52,981 nucleotides of DNA from an uncultured Pseudomonadales bacterium (GCA_905182155.1 CAJJAX010000017.1:1-52981), one strand, 5' to 3'. Positions 1-10,186 are shown, counted from the stretch's first letter. Notes: generated by a model not told the origin, from the sequence alone. Numbers and translations are program-made.

Positions 1-307
1 AGGGATAGTCACTTTGAGGGTGTCGCTGCCTTGAGGTCGTGTCCGAGAATTTCTCTATAGGGGAGGAAGAGGTGCACTTCTCTCGGTCCAGTGTCCCTAA
101 GGCGGATTGCTTTCATCCCGGAGCTGCCCGCAGACGGCATCCATTTTAAAGAGATGGAAGTGGTGGTCGCGGCAAAGGGGCCCAATCCATTGGGTTGTTG
201 TTCTCTAAATTTCCGGGTGGTCGGTTTGCCGCAGTAGCGGGCGATGGCATGGTCACGATTTCATTTGATACTAGCTCTTTGGTCTCAGGACAAAGCTGCT
301 CCAACAA
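1..307. other. Left-edge region without a supported gene
   Basis: No complete gene is supported here. On the minus strand one frame stays open for about 80 codons, running towards base 10, and it reads like protein (it contains the string RDTGPREVHLFLPY). It lacks a convincing start codon and ribosome binding site near its upstream end. It could be the remnant of a gene or chance coding potential, and I do not assign a function. Confidence 0.3.
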
Positions 308-829
308 TTATTGACCCGCGGGTCCCACGAGTTCGACGAAGTTGCCATCAGGGTCCTTGACGACGGTGAGGTAGACTTTTCCGCCCGATAGAGCCACGGG
401 TCCTTTAGCGAGGATCTTGACCCCGGCCTTCTTGAGGCGGGTCACCGAGACGTCCATATTTTTCACATGAATTGTAAGATAGCGGAATCCCAACTGGCTG
501 GTGATATAAGTTTGGGACCCTTTTCTTGGGCTCTCCTTGGCCTGCATAAGCTTGATTTTGGTCGCTCCTTTTTCTTTCCCGAGAGCAAGCGTTTTGATCA
601 CAAGTGCTTCTCCGTCACCTAAGCCGGAGTCTTTCACCACTTGGGAATCAGCAGTAAAACCACCCACTACCGAGAAGCCAACGGCCTCGGTGTAAAACTG
701 AATCGATTTTTCGAGGTCTCCTACCATGACACCGAGATCAATTGTGGTCGTCTGGAATTCGGATTCTTCTGCAGAAAGAGAGGTGGCAAGAAGAGAACTG
801 ATGAGAATTAAAAGAGGCGTAAATTTCAT
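308..829 (-). CDS. Exported VOC-family (glyoxalase/bleomycin-resistance fold) protein
   Basis: The 173-residue product starts with a signal peptide (MKFTPLLILISSLLATSLSAEE, cleavage probably near residue 20), so it should act in the periplasm or outside the cell. The rest is one VOC domain: a first beta-alpha-beta unit with LGVMVGDLEKSIQFYTEAVG, and a second unit with FRYLTIHVKNMDVSVTRLKKAG ending in the typical PDGNFVELVGP. VOC proteins bind metals and act as lyases, isomerases, dioxygenases or resistance proteins; nothing here fixes the substrate. A weak Shine-Dalgarno (AGGG) lies before the ATG. It diverges from the response regulator at 949 and has no obvious operon partner. A secreted VOC protein is less usual than the cytoplasmic VOC proteins elsewhere in this window. 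Confidence 0.82.
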   Translation of the reverse strand: MKFTPLLILISSLLATSLSAEESEFQTTTIDLGVMVGDLEKSIQFYTEAVGFSVVGGFTADSQVVKDSGLGDGEALVIKTLALGKEKGATKIKLMQAKESPRKGSQTYITSQLGFRYLTIHVKNMDVSVTRLKKAGVKILAKGPVALSGGKVYLTVVKDPDGNFVELVGPAGQ

Positions 830-948
830 AGGAGTCCCTTTTTGGTGGCGTCAGGTTCATGGTTTAGGCTCGCACAAAGCGCCCTTTGGGCATAGTACAA
901 TGCGAGCGATAATTTATTATAGCGAGCGGTAGTAGATGGGACGGTTTC

Positions 949-1683
949 ATGACGATTGACTTCGAGTTCTTAGATTCCTTCGATCGAAAGCGTATCCTGC
1001 TGGTCGATGATGATCCCTTCATCCTGGGCGTCCTCGAAAAGTTGTTGGGTTTGCTGGGTATTGCAACGGTACTGCACGCGGGCGATGGCGAGCAGGCGCT
1101 AAGGCTCTTAGATCAAAATGCGGTTGACTTGTTGATTACCGATGTCCAAATGCCCAATTTGGATGGTCTGTCGCTCCTGAAGCGAATTCGTTCTGGTCAG
1201 TCCAGCGCGGCCGCTAGCCTGCCGTGTATCGTGGTCTCGAGTTTGGATGACGAGGCAACCCTTGCGACCGCCTTGGCGTTGGACGTCAACGGTTTTGTTC
1301 AAAAGCCGTTCAAGGCGCCAATCCTGATCAAGCGGCTGTTAATCGCGCTGTCCGAAACCTTTACTGAATCCCTTGATTATCAATATAGCGATGTGCCCAT
1401 TGATGTCGATCGACTTCAGCTTGGTGGGCACTATCAGCCAAAACCCGCGACCCATCAGGCGCAGCATATCCCTCTGGAGCGGCGTGAAAAGTACACGGTG
1501 GTGTCGTTGTTTCAATTACGCCCGGACATGCAGTTGGCGGAAGATATTAAAACAAAAAATGGGACGGTATTACTGTCGGCCGGGTTTACGCTGAACCAAG
1601 GCAGGGTTCATAGGATGTGGGAGCTTGAAGAAAACTTGGAAAAAACCAGTTTCAAGGTGATGGGCGGCTTTAGCGGCGGATGA
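949..1683 (+). CDS. Response regulator, REC domain with HD-GYP-type C-terminal tail
   Basis: The product has 244 residues. Residues 14 to about 135 form a receiver domain: acidic pocket at D20-D22 (LLVDDDP), phosphoacceptor D65 in LLITDVQMPNLDG, switch Ser near 97-98 and conserved Lys119 in VQKPF. The C-terminal segment (about 180-244) contains LFQLRPDMQLAEDIKTKNG and VLLSAGFTLNQ, a pattern I associate with the small domain found in HD-GYP c-di-GMP phosphodiesterase response regulators (xPGMxLAxDxxxxxGxLLLxxGxxL). No HD-GYP or DNA-binding domain is present. It probably signals by protein-protein contact or is a stand-alone adaptor in c-di-GMP or chemotaxis signalling; the partner kinase is not in the window. 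Confidence 0.85.
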   Translation: MTIDFEFLDSFDRKRILLVDDDPFILGVLEKLLGLLGIATVLHAGDGEQALRLLDQNAVDLLITDVQMPNLDGLSLLKRIRSGQSSAAASLPCIVVSSLDDEATLATALALDVNGFVQKPFKAPILIKRLLIALSETFTESLDYQYSDVPIDVDRLQLGGHYQPKPATHQAQHIPLERREKYTVVSLFQLRPDMQLAEDIKTKNGTVLLSAGFTLNQGRVHRMWELEENLEKTSFKVMGGFSGG

Positions 1684-1722
1684 AGGGCGGCGCGCCGGGC
1701 CGCAAGGGATGTGGTTTAGGCG

Positions 1723-1754
1723 CAAAGCTTGAAGACAAAGCTTGAAGACAAAGC
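1723..1754. repeat. 13-bp tandem repeat (2.5 copies)
   Basis: Two perfect copies of CAAAGCTTGAAGA (1723-1735 and 1736-1748) are followed by a partial third copy (CAAAGC). The unit is unrelated to the neighbouring arrays. Confidence 0.9.
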
Positions 1755-1914
1755 CTGCTTGCACTGTATGGCTTTGGCGCGATCACCCACGACCTTCGGC
1801 GCGGATTGTTGCGCTTGGGCTTTGGGGCGCGAGGCTTTGACAAAATGGCGCAGGCGGCGTGATGAGCAGGATCACCCATATTGGCTTACCGATCCGTATG
1901 GTCTAAAAATAGTG

Positions 1915-1955
1915 TTGTTAAAAAAGGATTGTTAAAAAAGCATTGTTAAAAAGAT
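1915..1955. repeat. 14-bp tandem repeat, TTGTTAAAAAAGS type (3 copies)
   Basis: Copies at 1915-1928, 1929-1942 and 1943-1955 share TTGTTAAAAA followed by AG and one or two variable bases. The unit is very similar to the 13-bp unit at 22813-22878, which also lies just upstream of a plus-strand gene. Confidence 0.88.
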
Positions 1956-1970
1956 TTGTTCAGAAAGCAG

Positions 1971-1996
1971 GGTCGGAAAACAGGGTCGGAAAACAG
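1971..1996. repeat. 13-bp tandem repeat (2 copies)
   Basis: GGTCGGAAAACAG occurs twice in perfect tandem (1971-1983, 1984-1996), directly before the ribosome binding site of the GH3 gene. Confidence 0.9.
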
Positions 1997-2018
1997 GGCT
2001 CAAAAAGGAAACAGGCCA

Positions 2019-4466
2019 ATGACGACAGATTCTTCATTCATTAATGTGTTGCTGGAACAGCTGACATTGGACCAGAAGGTCAAGCTCGTAACGGGCGCGA
2101 GTTTGTGGCGGACGCAACCAATCCCTGAGCTCGGAATTCCAGTGTTAAAAGTAAGTGATGGCCCCAATGGGGTGCGCGGTGATGGCGGCGCTAGTGCGGC
2201 GTCCTTTCCCGTTGGGATCTGTATGGGCGCGACCTGGAACCCAGTCTTGATTAAAAGTCTCGGGGTTGCGATTGCCGAAGAAGCGAAAACGAAAGATGTT
2301 CAGGTGGTGCTTGGGCCGACCATTAACTTGCATCGAACCCCGCTCGGGGGTCGAAATTTTGAATGTTATGCAGAGGACCCGGTCTTGTCTGGCGAGCTGG
2401 CGGCGGCATTTACCCAAGGGGTTCAAAGCCAAGGCGTTGGGGCTTGTTTAAAACATTTTGTTTGCAACGATTCTGAATTTGAACGGCACACCATTTCGGT
2501 TGATGTCGATGAGCAAACCCTGCGCGAGGTGTATCTCTTACCGTTCCAGATCGCCATTGAGAAAAGCACGCCTTGGACCATTATGGCCGCCTACAATCGG
2601 ATCAATGGGGTTTATGCGTGTTCCCACGATGAGCTGCTGAACCAGGTTTTGAAAACAGAGTGGGGCTTTGAGGGCTTGGTGATCTCGGATTGGTTTGCGG
2701 CCAAAGAAACTGTCGACAATGCGCTGGGCGGCTTGGACCTTGAAATGCCCGGGCCCAGCCGAGTTTGGTCGGATGCCTTACGGGATGCCGTGATCGCAGG
2801 TCTTGTGCCTGAGGGCGTGCTGGACGATAAGGTTCGCCGGTTATTGCGCGTGCTGCAATGGAGCGGTCGGTTTGCGGCGCCAGATGAAGCGCCCGAGCAA
2901 AGTGTTGATAACCCCGCACATCGATCGATTGCGTATCAGACGGCGGTCGAGGGGATGGTGCTGTTAAAAAATGAGGGTGTGCTGCCGTTAGCCCGCAGCG
3001 GACTGCAGAAATTGGCGGTGATTGGCCCCAATGTGACGCATTTTCGCGTGATGGGCGGTGGGTCTTCGTCACTCAAGCCGCATTACATCAGCACGCCGCT
3101 CGAGGCCTTGGGTGAACGCTACCCGCACCTGGACGTGACGTGGCAGACGGGCTGCCCAACGTACAAATATATCCCCGAGCCAGACCGCGACCTCTTAACG
3201 CCCTTAGCGGATGCGATGGATCCTGATGACGGCCAAGCTCGGGGTTTGCGGGTGCGATTTTATGCCGACCTTGAAAAGACCCAACTGATTCGGCAGCGCA
3301 TCATTAGCCAATCCACGGTGCACGCATCGCTCCTTGCGGGCGCTGCCACGGCAATGACGCTCAATGGCGACTATCTGTGTGAGACGAGCGGCGACTATAC
3401 CTTCGGCTTGCTATCAACCGGTCGCGCTCGGATGTGGGTCGATGACGAGGCGGTGATCGATAACTGGACCGCGCCCGAGCCAGGAGAGGCCTTTTTCATG
3501 CAGGGGTCAACAGAGGTTCGGGCCACTCGGTTTCTTGAGGCGGGTCGTCGTATTCGCGTTGCCATTGAATACCAGGTGAGCGCCGAAACGATGTTTAAAG
3601 GGCTGCGGTATGGGATTTTGGCGCCCCAGTTCGCAGATCCGATCGGAGAAGCCGTGCGCCTCGCGAGTACGTCGGACGCGTGTATTTTGATGGTGGGGAC
3701 CAATGATGATTGGGAAACCGAAGGCAACGACCGAGAAACCTTAAGTTTGCCCGGCGAGCAGGACGAGTTGATTGCCAGGGTGCTGGCGGTGAACCCAAAC
3801 ACGGTGGTGGTCAATAATAGTGGCGCGCCCATCTCAATGCCTTGGGTAGATGACGCCTCAGCGATTTTACAATGTTGGTTCCCCGGTCAGGAATTTGGCC
3901 GAGCCTTGGTGGACCTGCTCTTTGGCGAGGTGAATCCTTCGGGGCGATTGCCGCTGACCTTTCCCAAAAAAATCGAAGATGTGCCGGCGTTCGCCCATTA
4001 CCCGGGCAGCAATGGCCATGTCCGCTATGACGAGGGGCTTAATATTGGCTATCGGGGGTTTTATGCCGCCAAAACCGCGCCCTTGTTTGCGTTTGGACAC
4101 GGGCTGTCTTACACCACGTTTGAGTATGCCGAGGTGCACGCCGTGCTGAACGAGGCTGAGGCGGTGGTGTCGGTGTCTTTATCGTTAACGAACACCGGGA
4201 GGGTGGCAGGGCAAGAAGTGGTGCAGGTCTACCTTTGCTTTCCAGACAGTCAAGTCAACCGCCCGGCGCTGTGCTTGGCGGGATTTAACAAGGTTACACT
4301 GCCCCCCGGTGACGTTGCCCGAGTAACGGTTATGCTGCCGCTTGCGCGGTTTCAATATTGGGACGCAACCTCGCAATCATTTCAGCTCGAGGCCGGCGCT
4401 TGCACGATTCAGGTGGGCCCGTCGGCCGCTGATCTGCCCTTGACGACCACCATCGAGCTGGGCTGA
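2019..4466 (+). CDS. GH3 beta-glucosidase with PA14 insert
   Basis: This is a glycoside hydrolase family 3 enzyme of 815 residues, expected to release beta-linked terminal glucose (or xylose and similar) from oligosaccharides. The start at 2019 is chosen over the in-frame ATG at 1956 because AGGAAA precedes it and residue 1 then matches the usual family start. The N-terminal TIM barrel has KHF (145-147) and the nucleophile D224 in VISDW; the second domain has the probable acid/base E568 in ETEGNDR. A PA14 domain is inserted at about 405-535, and a fibronectin-III-like domain closes the protein (from about 690). There is no signal peptide, so it is cytoplasmic and probably acts on imported sugars or glycosides. 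It is monocistronic; the BVMO gene downstream is convergent. Confidence 0.93.
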   Translation: MTTDSSFINVLLEQLTLDQKVKLVTGASLWRTQPIPELGIPVLKVSDGPNGVRGDGGASAASFPVGICMGATWNPVLIKSLGVAIAEEAKTKDVQVVLGPTINLHRTPLGGRNFECYAEDPVLSGELAAAFTQGVQSQGVGACLKHFVCNDSEFERHTISVDVDEQTLREVYLLPFQIAIEKSTPWTIMAAYNRINGVYACSHDELLNQVLKTEWGFEGLVISDWFAAKETVDNALGGLDLEMPGPSRVWSDALRDAVIAGLVPEGVLDDKVRRLLRVLQWSGRFAAPDEAPEQSVDNPAHRSIAYQTAVEGMVLLKNEGVLPLARSGLQKLAVIGPNVTHFRVMGGGSSSLKPHYISTPLEALGERYPHLDVTWQTGCPTYKYIPEPDRDLLTPLADAMDPDDGQARGLRVRFYADLEKTQLIRQRIISQSTVHASLLAGAATAMTLNGDYLCETSGDYTFGLLSTGRARMWVDDEAVIDNWTAPEPGEAFFMQGSTEVRATRFLEAGRRIRVAIEYQVSAETMFKGLRYGILAPQFADPIGEAVRLASTSDACILMVGTNDDWETEGNDRETLSLPGEQDELIARVLAVNPNTVVVNNSGAPISMPWVDDASAILQCWFPGQEFGRALVDLLFGEVNPSGRLPLTFPKKIEDVPAFAHYPGSNGHVRYDEGLNIGYRGFYAAKTAPLFAFGHGLSYTTFEYAEVHAVLNEAEAVVSVSLSLTNTGRVAGQEVVQVYLCFPDSQVNRPALCLAGFNKVTLPPGDVARVTVMLPLARFQYWDATSQSFQLEAGACTIQVGPSAADLPLTTTIELG

Positions 4467-4704
4467 GCCCAGATGGGTTTATGGCCACCGGCGCCGATGC
4501 TGGATCAGCTTATTCGAGGGGTCAGCCATTTTTGGATTGATGCCCTGGGTTGCGATGGATATTGCTAAACCCGTCACACCGCGCTCAGCCTCAAAGGCCC
4601 TAAACTCCCTAAAACCCCTGGCCGGTGCGACAAGGGGTAGCGCCTGGCGTTAATCCCGCGACGTTAGCGCGCTGGGCGAACCTTGGCGTTGCTGCCGCTT
4701 AACC

Positions 4705-6519
4705 TTAATCCGGGAATGCCTCGGGTTTGTCGCGAAAGCTAAGCCCGGAAAACTGCCCGCAGGATCGCCATTGCTTGAGGTATTCAAAGTAGGCCGAGGC
4801 GCCCTGTGGATAGCCAACATGGAACTTAGCGCCGGGACCGGGATCCAGTCCTTCGTTGTTGTAATACCCCGGTGTGCAGTCTTGGGAGCCAATCATGCGT
4901 CCTGGTCCGGACAATAGGATCTCGACCCAGGCCGCCTCGGCGTCGTCGGTCACTTCCACTTCCTGATGACCTTGGTCCAGCGTATGCCGAACGGTTAGGG
5001 CGATGGTTTGGCCTGATTCGGTTAAATTGTGCGGAACATTCGAGATCAAATTCGCGCCCTGGGTGGGTTGAACAATAAAGGCGTTGGGGAAGCCGTGGAC
5101 GTGGGTCCCGTGTAAGGTCTTCATGCCATCGCGCCAGTGATCCGATAGCGTGTGGCCACCTCTGCCGGTTAAATCAAATCCCGCGCGGCGCTTATGTTCT
5201 GTGCCCACCTCAAAGCCCGACGCGTAAATAATGCAGTCCACCTCGTAGGTCACGCCATTGGCAACGAGGCCGGTCTCGGTGATCTGCTCAACCCCCTTGC
5301 CATCGGTATGCAGCAGGTGGGTACCGGGTTCGTTGAAACTGTCGAGGTAGTCGTCGTGAAAGCAGGGTCTTTTACACAGTTGCCGGTACCAAGCCTTGAG
5401 GCCTTCCGCGGTTTTTGGATCTTTGACAATGTCGTCAACCCGGGCGCGGATTTCATTCATTTTTTCATAGTCTGAATCTTCCCAGGCAGCCATCATGCCG
5501 TGGGGGGTCCGTTCAGCCTCAGGGAGGGTGCGGATGCGGGCTTGAATGCGGCGTGACAGGTCAGTCCAGCCATCCATCACAAGGTCTTCGCTGGCCATAC
5601 CGCCGGTTTGGTTCGCGGTGAAATTCTCAAGCCAACGCTGTTGCCAACCAGGGGTGGCGATGGTGTTGAACCAGTCCTCATCGGTCGGCTGATTGTTGCG
5701 CACATCCACCGAGGAGGGGGTCCTTTGGAAAACATAGAGGGTCTCGCAACTTTTCGCGAGATGCGGAACACACTGCACGCTCGTTGCACCGGTGCCGATG
5801 ATCGCAACCCGTTTGTTTTGTAGATTGGTCATGGGGGCGCCATTGGCGTCGCCGCCAGTGTAGTTGTAGTCCCAGCGGCTAGTATGAAACGTGTGGCCCT
5901 TGTAGTCGTTTATGCCCTTTATACCCGGAAGTTTAGGTCGGCTCAGCGGACCGTTGGCCATAGCCACATAGCGTGCGCGCATTTTGTCGCCACGGTCAGT
6001 TTCAATAATCCACTTTTAACCAGTGACCTCGGTATGAAATAGGGCTTGCTCATAGAGTTCAAATTGCTGCCCTATGCGCTGACAATGGGCCAGGATCTCA
6101 GGTCCGTGGGCGTATTTTTCGGTTGGCATGTGGCCGGTTTCTTCGAGCAACGGCATGTAGACAAACGAGGCGGTATCGCATTGGGCGCCAGGGTAGCGGT
6201 TCCAATACCAAGTGCCCCCAAAGTCGCCGCCCTTTTCAACGATGCGAACGTCAGTGATGCCCTGTTCTTTGAGGCGTGCCCCCGTGACCAAGCCAGCAAA
6301 CCCGCCCCCGATAAAGGTAAAGGTGACATGGTCGGTGACGGGGTCTCGGCCTTGAATGGGCGTATGAGGGTCTTGTAAAAATTGATCGAAGTTATTTTTG
6401 ATCTCGACATATTGCTCATTGCCTTCGACGCGTAATCGTTTGTCTCGTTCCAACAAATACTTTTCTCGCAGCTCGGCTTTTGCGGCTGAATCAAGGGTTG
6501 TTTGCTTGGGATTTGTCAT
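4705..6519 (-). pseudogene. Baeyer-Villiger-type flavin monooxygenase with an in-frame stop
   Basis: The two open frames 6519-6016 and 5982-4705 are in the same phase and together make a roughly 600-codon class B flavin monooxygenase, broken by TAA at 6016-6018. The start (6519) has GGAG upstream. The N-part has the FAD motif IGGGFAG (70-76). The C-part has a YKGHTFHTSRWDY fingerprint (FxGxxxHxxxW type) and a second nucleotide motif (IIGTGATS). Family members have about ten residues between the VT and W(I/V)xxT segments flanking the stop; here only G-stop-K is left, so about seven codons also seem to be missing. It is therefore more likely a deletion or decay product than a simple sequencing error, unless the two halves are translated separately. 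Such enzymes insert oxygen into ketones using NADPH. It follows the NhaC gene by 58 bases. Confidence 0.82.
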
Positions 6520-6577
6520 GGTGATGACTCCGCTCTTCCATCTTAATGATGGCCGAAGCATATCATGGGCAATCAAG

Positions 6578-7972
6578 TCAGTTGGTGTTGGCGGCCTTCG
6601 AATTTGACGACAGGTACCCGATGCCCAGCCAAGCCATGGCAATGCCGATGAGCGGGTTCATCCAGTTGAGCAGTGCGTAAGGGGCATAGTCTAAGCTGCT
6701 GACACCTAGAATGGCGCTGTAGAAGATAGCGGTGGTGGTCCAGGGGATGAGGGCGGCCGTCAGCGTGCTGCCTTCCTCGAGGGTTCGCGACAGCATGGCC
6801 CGGTCGATGTCATGACGGTCATAGACGTCTTGGAAGACTTGGCCGTTGAGGATGATGGCGGCATAGGGCTCGCTCAAGGCTGCATTACTGGCGGCCGCCG
6901 CGGTGGTTGATGCGGTCAGCAATTGTGCGGGGCGTTTAATGCGCTGGGTGATCGGGGCAAGAAAGGCTTTGAGTAAATTAAGTTGGCTCAGTAATGCGCC
7001 CATACCGATGGCAAGGATCGCAAGGGTTAGGGTCCATGCCATGGATCCGATCCCGCCGCGGTTGATGAGCGTATCCAGCAGGGGCGCACCGGTTTCTCTC
7101 GACACACCGGCATACAGACTGGTCAACAGTGCCGCGAGGGGCACGTCTTGAAGGCCCCAAGCGATGACGAGGCCGGCAAGCGAGGCAAGGGTCAATACGG
7201 CTTCGGGGGGCACGCGCTGCCAGCTCAGGACAAGCATGAGTGCAATGGGCATTAAGGTCACCCAATGAAGGGTGAAGCTCGCGTCAAGCGCTGTGATGAG
7301 GGCTGCCGGCGCGGCGTTGTCGACAGCCCCTGAACCATAGGTGCCGCCGAGTATCGCAAACGCGATGAGCGCGAGCACATAGCTTGGCCCGGTTGTGAGA
7401 CTCATTGCATAAATGTGTCGGTACAGATCCGTGCCGGCAGACATCGCCGCGAGATTGGTGGTGTCCGATACCGGCGACATTTTGTCGCCAAAACTCGCGC
7501 CGGCGATCACCATGCCGGCGGTAAGTGGGAGCGGAAATCCAAGGGATTCGCCAACGCTCATTAAAACAATGCCGCAGGTTGCGACCGTGCCCCAAGAGGT
7601 GCCGGTTGCGAACGACATAAAACTGCACAGCAGTAAACCGGCCGGTAAGAAAAGCTCGGGGCGAAGCAGTTGTAAGCCATAGTAAACCAAGGTGGCGACG
7701 GTGCCGGATTGAATGAAGGACGCGATCACGACGCCGATTAAGATGAAAATAATGAGCGCTGGCATGGATGAGGACAGCCCGTCAAACAGAAATTTTCGAA
7801 GCGCGCTATAGGGCACGCCTAACCACAGCCCGAGCCCCGTCAGGCTGATGAGCGCGATGAGCAACAGGCCGTGCAAGCCGGCTCCAAATACAAATAAGCC
7901 GGCCGACAGCCAGCCAAACAGTAAGGCAAGACTCCCCGCCGCGACGGAAAAGCTCGGTATTTGTTGGCTCAA
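6578..7972 (-). CDS. NhaC-family Na+/H+ antiporter
   Basis: This 464-residue integral membrane protein has about eleven to twelve hydrophobic segments spread over its whole length. It contains NhaC-family strings such as [20 protein letters not shown] and [19 protein letters not shown], the latter being the conserved polar signature in mid-protein. NhaC proteins exchange external H+ for internal Na+ (some exchange malate/lactate), supporting ion and pH homeostasis. The start is a TTG at 7970-7972; no ATG lies upstream in frame and the ribosome binding site is weak, so the exact start is uncertain. It sits 67 bases after pyrDK and 58 bases before the monooxygenase, all on the minus strand and possibly co-transcribed, although the functions do not obviously match. 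Confidence 0.9.
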   Translation of the reverse strand: MSQQIPSFSVAAGSLALLFGWLSAGLFVFGAGLHGLLLIALISLTGLGLWLGVPYSALRKFLFDGLSSSMPALIIFILIGVVIASFIQSGTVATLVYYGLQLLRPELFLPAGLLLCSFMSFATGTSWGTVATCGIVLMSVGESLGFPLPLTAGMVIAGASFGDKMSPVSDTTNLAAMSAGTDLYRHIYAMSLTTGPSYVLALIAFAILGGTYGSGAVDNAAPAALITALDASFTLHWVTLMPIALMLVLSWQRVPPEAVLTLASLAGLVIAWGLQDVPLAALLTSLYAGVSRETGAPLLDTLINRGGIGSMAWTLTLAILAIGMGALLSQLNLLKAFLAPITQRIKRPAQLLTASTTAAAASNAALSEPYAAIILNGQVFQDVYDRHDIDRAMLSRTLEEGSTLTAALIPWTTTAIFYSAILGVSSLDYAPYALLNWMNPLIGIAMAWLGIGYLSSNSKAANTN

Positions 7973-8039
7973 ATTAACCCAGTCCGCGGTGCTCGACAGG
8001 AAAACGGCGTGCCGTATCCCGCTGACGTTGCCCAGTGGG

Positions 8040-9672
8040 TCATGCGCTTGCTGAAACCACTGGTGGGTTTAGGAAGGGGCCATCCACACATAACCGTTGG
8101 CCGTCAGGGGTTGCGCAAGCGCCGCAGATGCCCACGCCGCATTTGGTCAAGTAATCGATTGCGCTGAAAATCTGGTGCGGTTGAGCGTAGCGGGTTTGCA
8201 CGGCAACGGCCGCATGAACCATGGGCTCGGGTCCGCAATTGTAAAAAACAAGCGTCTTTGAGGTCTGCCGCCGGGAGGGTTCGTAGGTAGTCCTCTAACA
8301 GCTCAGTTACGCGGCCTGAAAATCCTTCCGAGCCGTCATCGGTTGCAACGTGCACGTTTGCAATGTCCCGGCATTCGTTCAGGTAATACAATCGCTCGGC
8401 CGTTCGAGCTCCGGTAAAGACTTCAGAGTCTGGGTGGTCGCGCGCAATCTGATAGACCGCGGCCAAGCCGGTGCCGCCGGCGACCGCAATAACTTTTTGG
8501 TGAGGCAAGGGCACAACCGCCTGCCCGTAGGGGCCACGAAGATAGGTTTCTTGGCCGGGTTCAAGATCGATTAAGGCCTCTGTAAACTCGCCAACATTGA
8601 TCGCAACGAGCTGCAGGGGTCGATCACACAAAACCGAGAAAGGTTTTTCGCCAACACCGGGAACCCAAAGAAAAACAAATTCGCCAGCCTTGATCTCGAA
8701 ATTTTCTGCGAAGGTTAGCAGCACGATGTCCTCGCAGACCTTCTGGTTTTCGACCAGGGTTACCGGTTTAAAGGCCATATCAAGGTCATACCGAACTTTG
8801 GTTTCAGCGGTCTGCGCAATCAAGGGCTCAGGGCTTGCAAGCACCTCAAAATAATCTTTGATGTCGGCGGTGGTCATCCCCGTGAGGGCAGAACCAACGC
8901 CAATAATCGACGCGCCAGCATCCTGCATTGCCCTGACATCGTTTGCTGCGCTAACGCCGCCACAGCCAATGATGGGCAGATCGCAGACCGCGCGGATTTC
9001 TCTTACGCATTTGAGCGCAATCGGTAAGATGCCTTTGCCAGACAGGCCGCCGGCGCCATTACTTAAAACGGGGTGGCCATAAGCGCTGGTGTAGCCGGGG
9101 CCCACGGTGTTAATGGCGCAGAGGGCATCAGCGCCAGCGTCAAAGGCCGCGCGCACGATATCCGAAAAGCGGTCGGTGTTGGGGGTGAGCTTGGGGATGA
9201 CGGGAATGTCGACGGCGGCTTTCACCGCTTTGATAATCGCAAAGACCAGGTCCGGGTCTTGGCCCATTGCCATGCCGTAACCTTTGGCATGCGGGCAGGA
9301 TAGGTTCAGTTCTAACCCGTCCGAATAGGGCGCAAGGCACTGGGCAACGGCGACATATTCCTCAAGGCTCCCGCCGAAGATCGAGGTCAACAAAAACCGA
9401 TCCGCTGGAATCTTTAAGCCCGCCAGTAACTCAGCGCTGGCATGCATGCCGGGGTTGGTGAGCCCGACTGCATTGACGAAATTACCGGGGGCATACTGGC
9501 TCAAAATAGGTTCTCGATTACCAAGTTTCGGATCCGGGCCGATGCTTTTGGTGGTCAGGACCCCAATTTCAGGGATCTCGTCGAAAAAGTGCTGGATGAT
9601 CGAGGTGGCCGTGGTCACGATTCCGGAAGGAATGGTGAAGGGTCCGGAGAGTCGTTTGCCGAGGAAGTCCAA
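8040..9672 (-). pseudogene. Fused dihydroorotate dehydrogenase PyrD (class 1B)-PyrK, frameshifted near the C-terminus
   Basis: The N-terminal ~300 residues are a class 1B dihydroorotate dehydrogenase barrel with the catalytic Cys in LELNLSCPHAKG. The C-terminal ~230 residues are a PyrK-type FAD/2Fe-2S electron-transfer module, with KPFSV (flavin binding), VAGGTGLAAV (nucleotide binding) and a 2Fe-2S motif with four Cys (CGVGICGAC plus RLC). The reading frame changes near 8255-8263: before it the frame reads LPAAD, after it the other frame reads TLVFYNCGPEPM. Removing one base restores a 543-residue protein. The start is TTG at 9672 with AGGA upstream. The enzyme would oxidise dihydroorotate using NAD+. 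Because the frameshift is a single base, a sequencing or assembly error is plausible and the gene may be intact. Confidence 0.87.
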
Positions 9673-9778
9673 TGTTGAGTCCTGCGTTGGGGTCGATTGC
9701 GTGGCCCGATTATAGGCCTGGCATGGGCCTGAAACAAATCACTGCCCTAACCACAACGAATGAGGCCGCAATTGTGCG

Positions 9779-10186
9779 TTAGCTGGTTTGCAGCAGTTCC
9801 ACCCAATTGCCCTCGGGGTCTTCAATCATCGCAATCTCAACGCCGGGCCGAATCTGGATGGGCCCGAGCGAGATGGTGTAGCCCGCCGTTTGGCAGGCGG
9901 CAACCATCTCAGTGAGGTTGCTGATGCTGATGGTGAGGTATCGGATGCCCGTTGCGCCCCGGGGTCCGCCCGGCGCGGATCGCGCTTCGGGCGTTTTTTC
10001 ATGGGTTAGGATTTTAATCACGGTGTCACCGCAACCGAGTCGGTACATGGTGGTGCCGCCGGGCATGGCAAGGGTTGCGTCGAGCGTGAGGCCCAGGGTA
10101 TCTCTGTAAAATTGCAACATGGGTTCGATAGACTGCGCGACAAGGCCGAGATCAATGGCGGATTTGGTTAATTGTAAAACTGGCAT
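9779..10186 (-). CDS. VOC-family protein
   Basis: This is a cytoplasmic single-domain VOC protein of 135 residues. Paired beta-alpha-beta units are seen in SAIDLGLVAQSIEPMLQFYR and RYLTISISNLTEMVAACQTAG, and the end motif is EDPEGNWVELLQ. The start at 10186 is preferred over an upstream in-frame ATG at 10414 because AGGA lies at the right distance and the extra 76 upstream residues do not look like protein. It resembles the exported VOC protein at 308-829 in its end motif. Substrate unknown; it is transcribed away from the pyroglutamyl-peptidase-like gene. Confidence 0.82.
   Translation of the reverse strand: MPVLQLTKSAIDLGLVAQSIEPMLQFYRDTLGLTLDATLAMPGGTTMYRLGCGDTVIKILTHEKTPEARSAPGGPRGATGIRYLTISISNLTEMVAACQTAGYTISLGPIQIRPGVEIAMIEDPEGNWVELLQTS

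Larger units (their letters stand above)
1684..2018. other. Intergenic region with three short tandem arrays upstream of the GH3 gene
   Basis: No gene is supported in these 335 bases. The stretch holds three separate short direct-repeat arrays, listed individually, with units of 13-14 bases. The last array ends about 22 bases before the glucosidase start. A ribosome binding site (AGGAAA) precedes the ATG at 2019. Confidence 0.6.

Noticed and set aside
2602-3072. Minus-strand frame inside the GH3 gene
   Set aside because: Low-complexity Arg/Pro-rich shadow of the real gene on the other strand.
6016-6018. Stop codon in the monooxygenase as possible recoding
   Set aside because: It is TAA, not TGA or TAG, and codons are also missing around it; decay is simpler.
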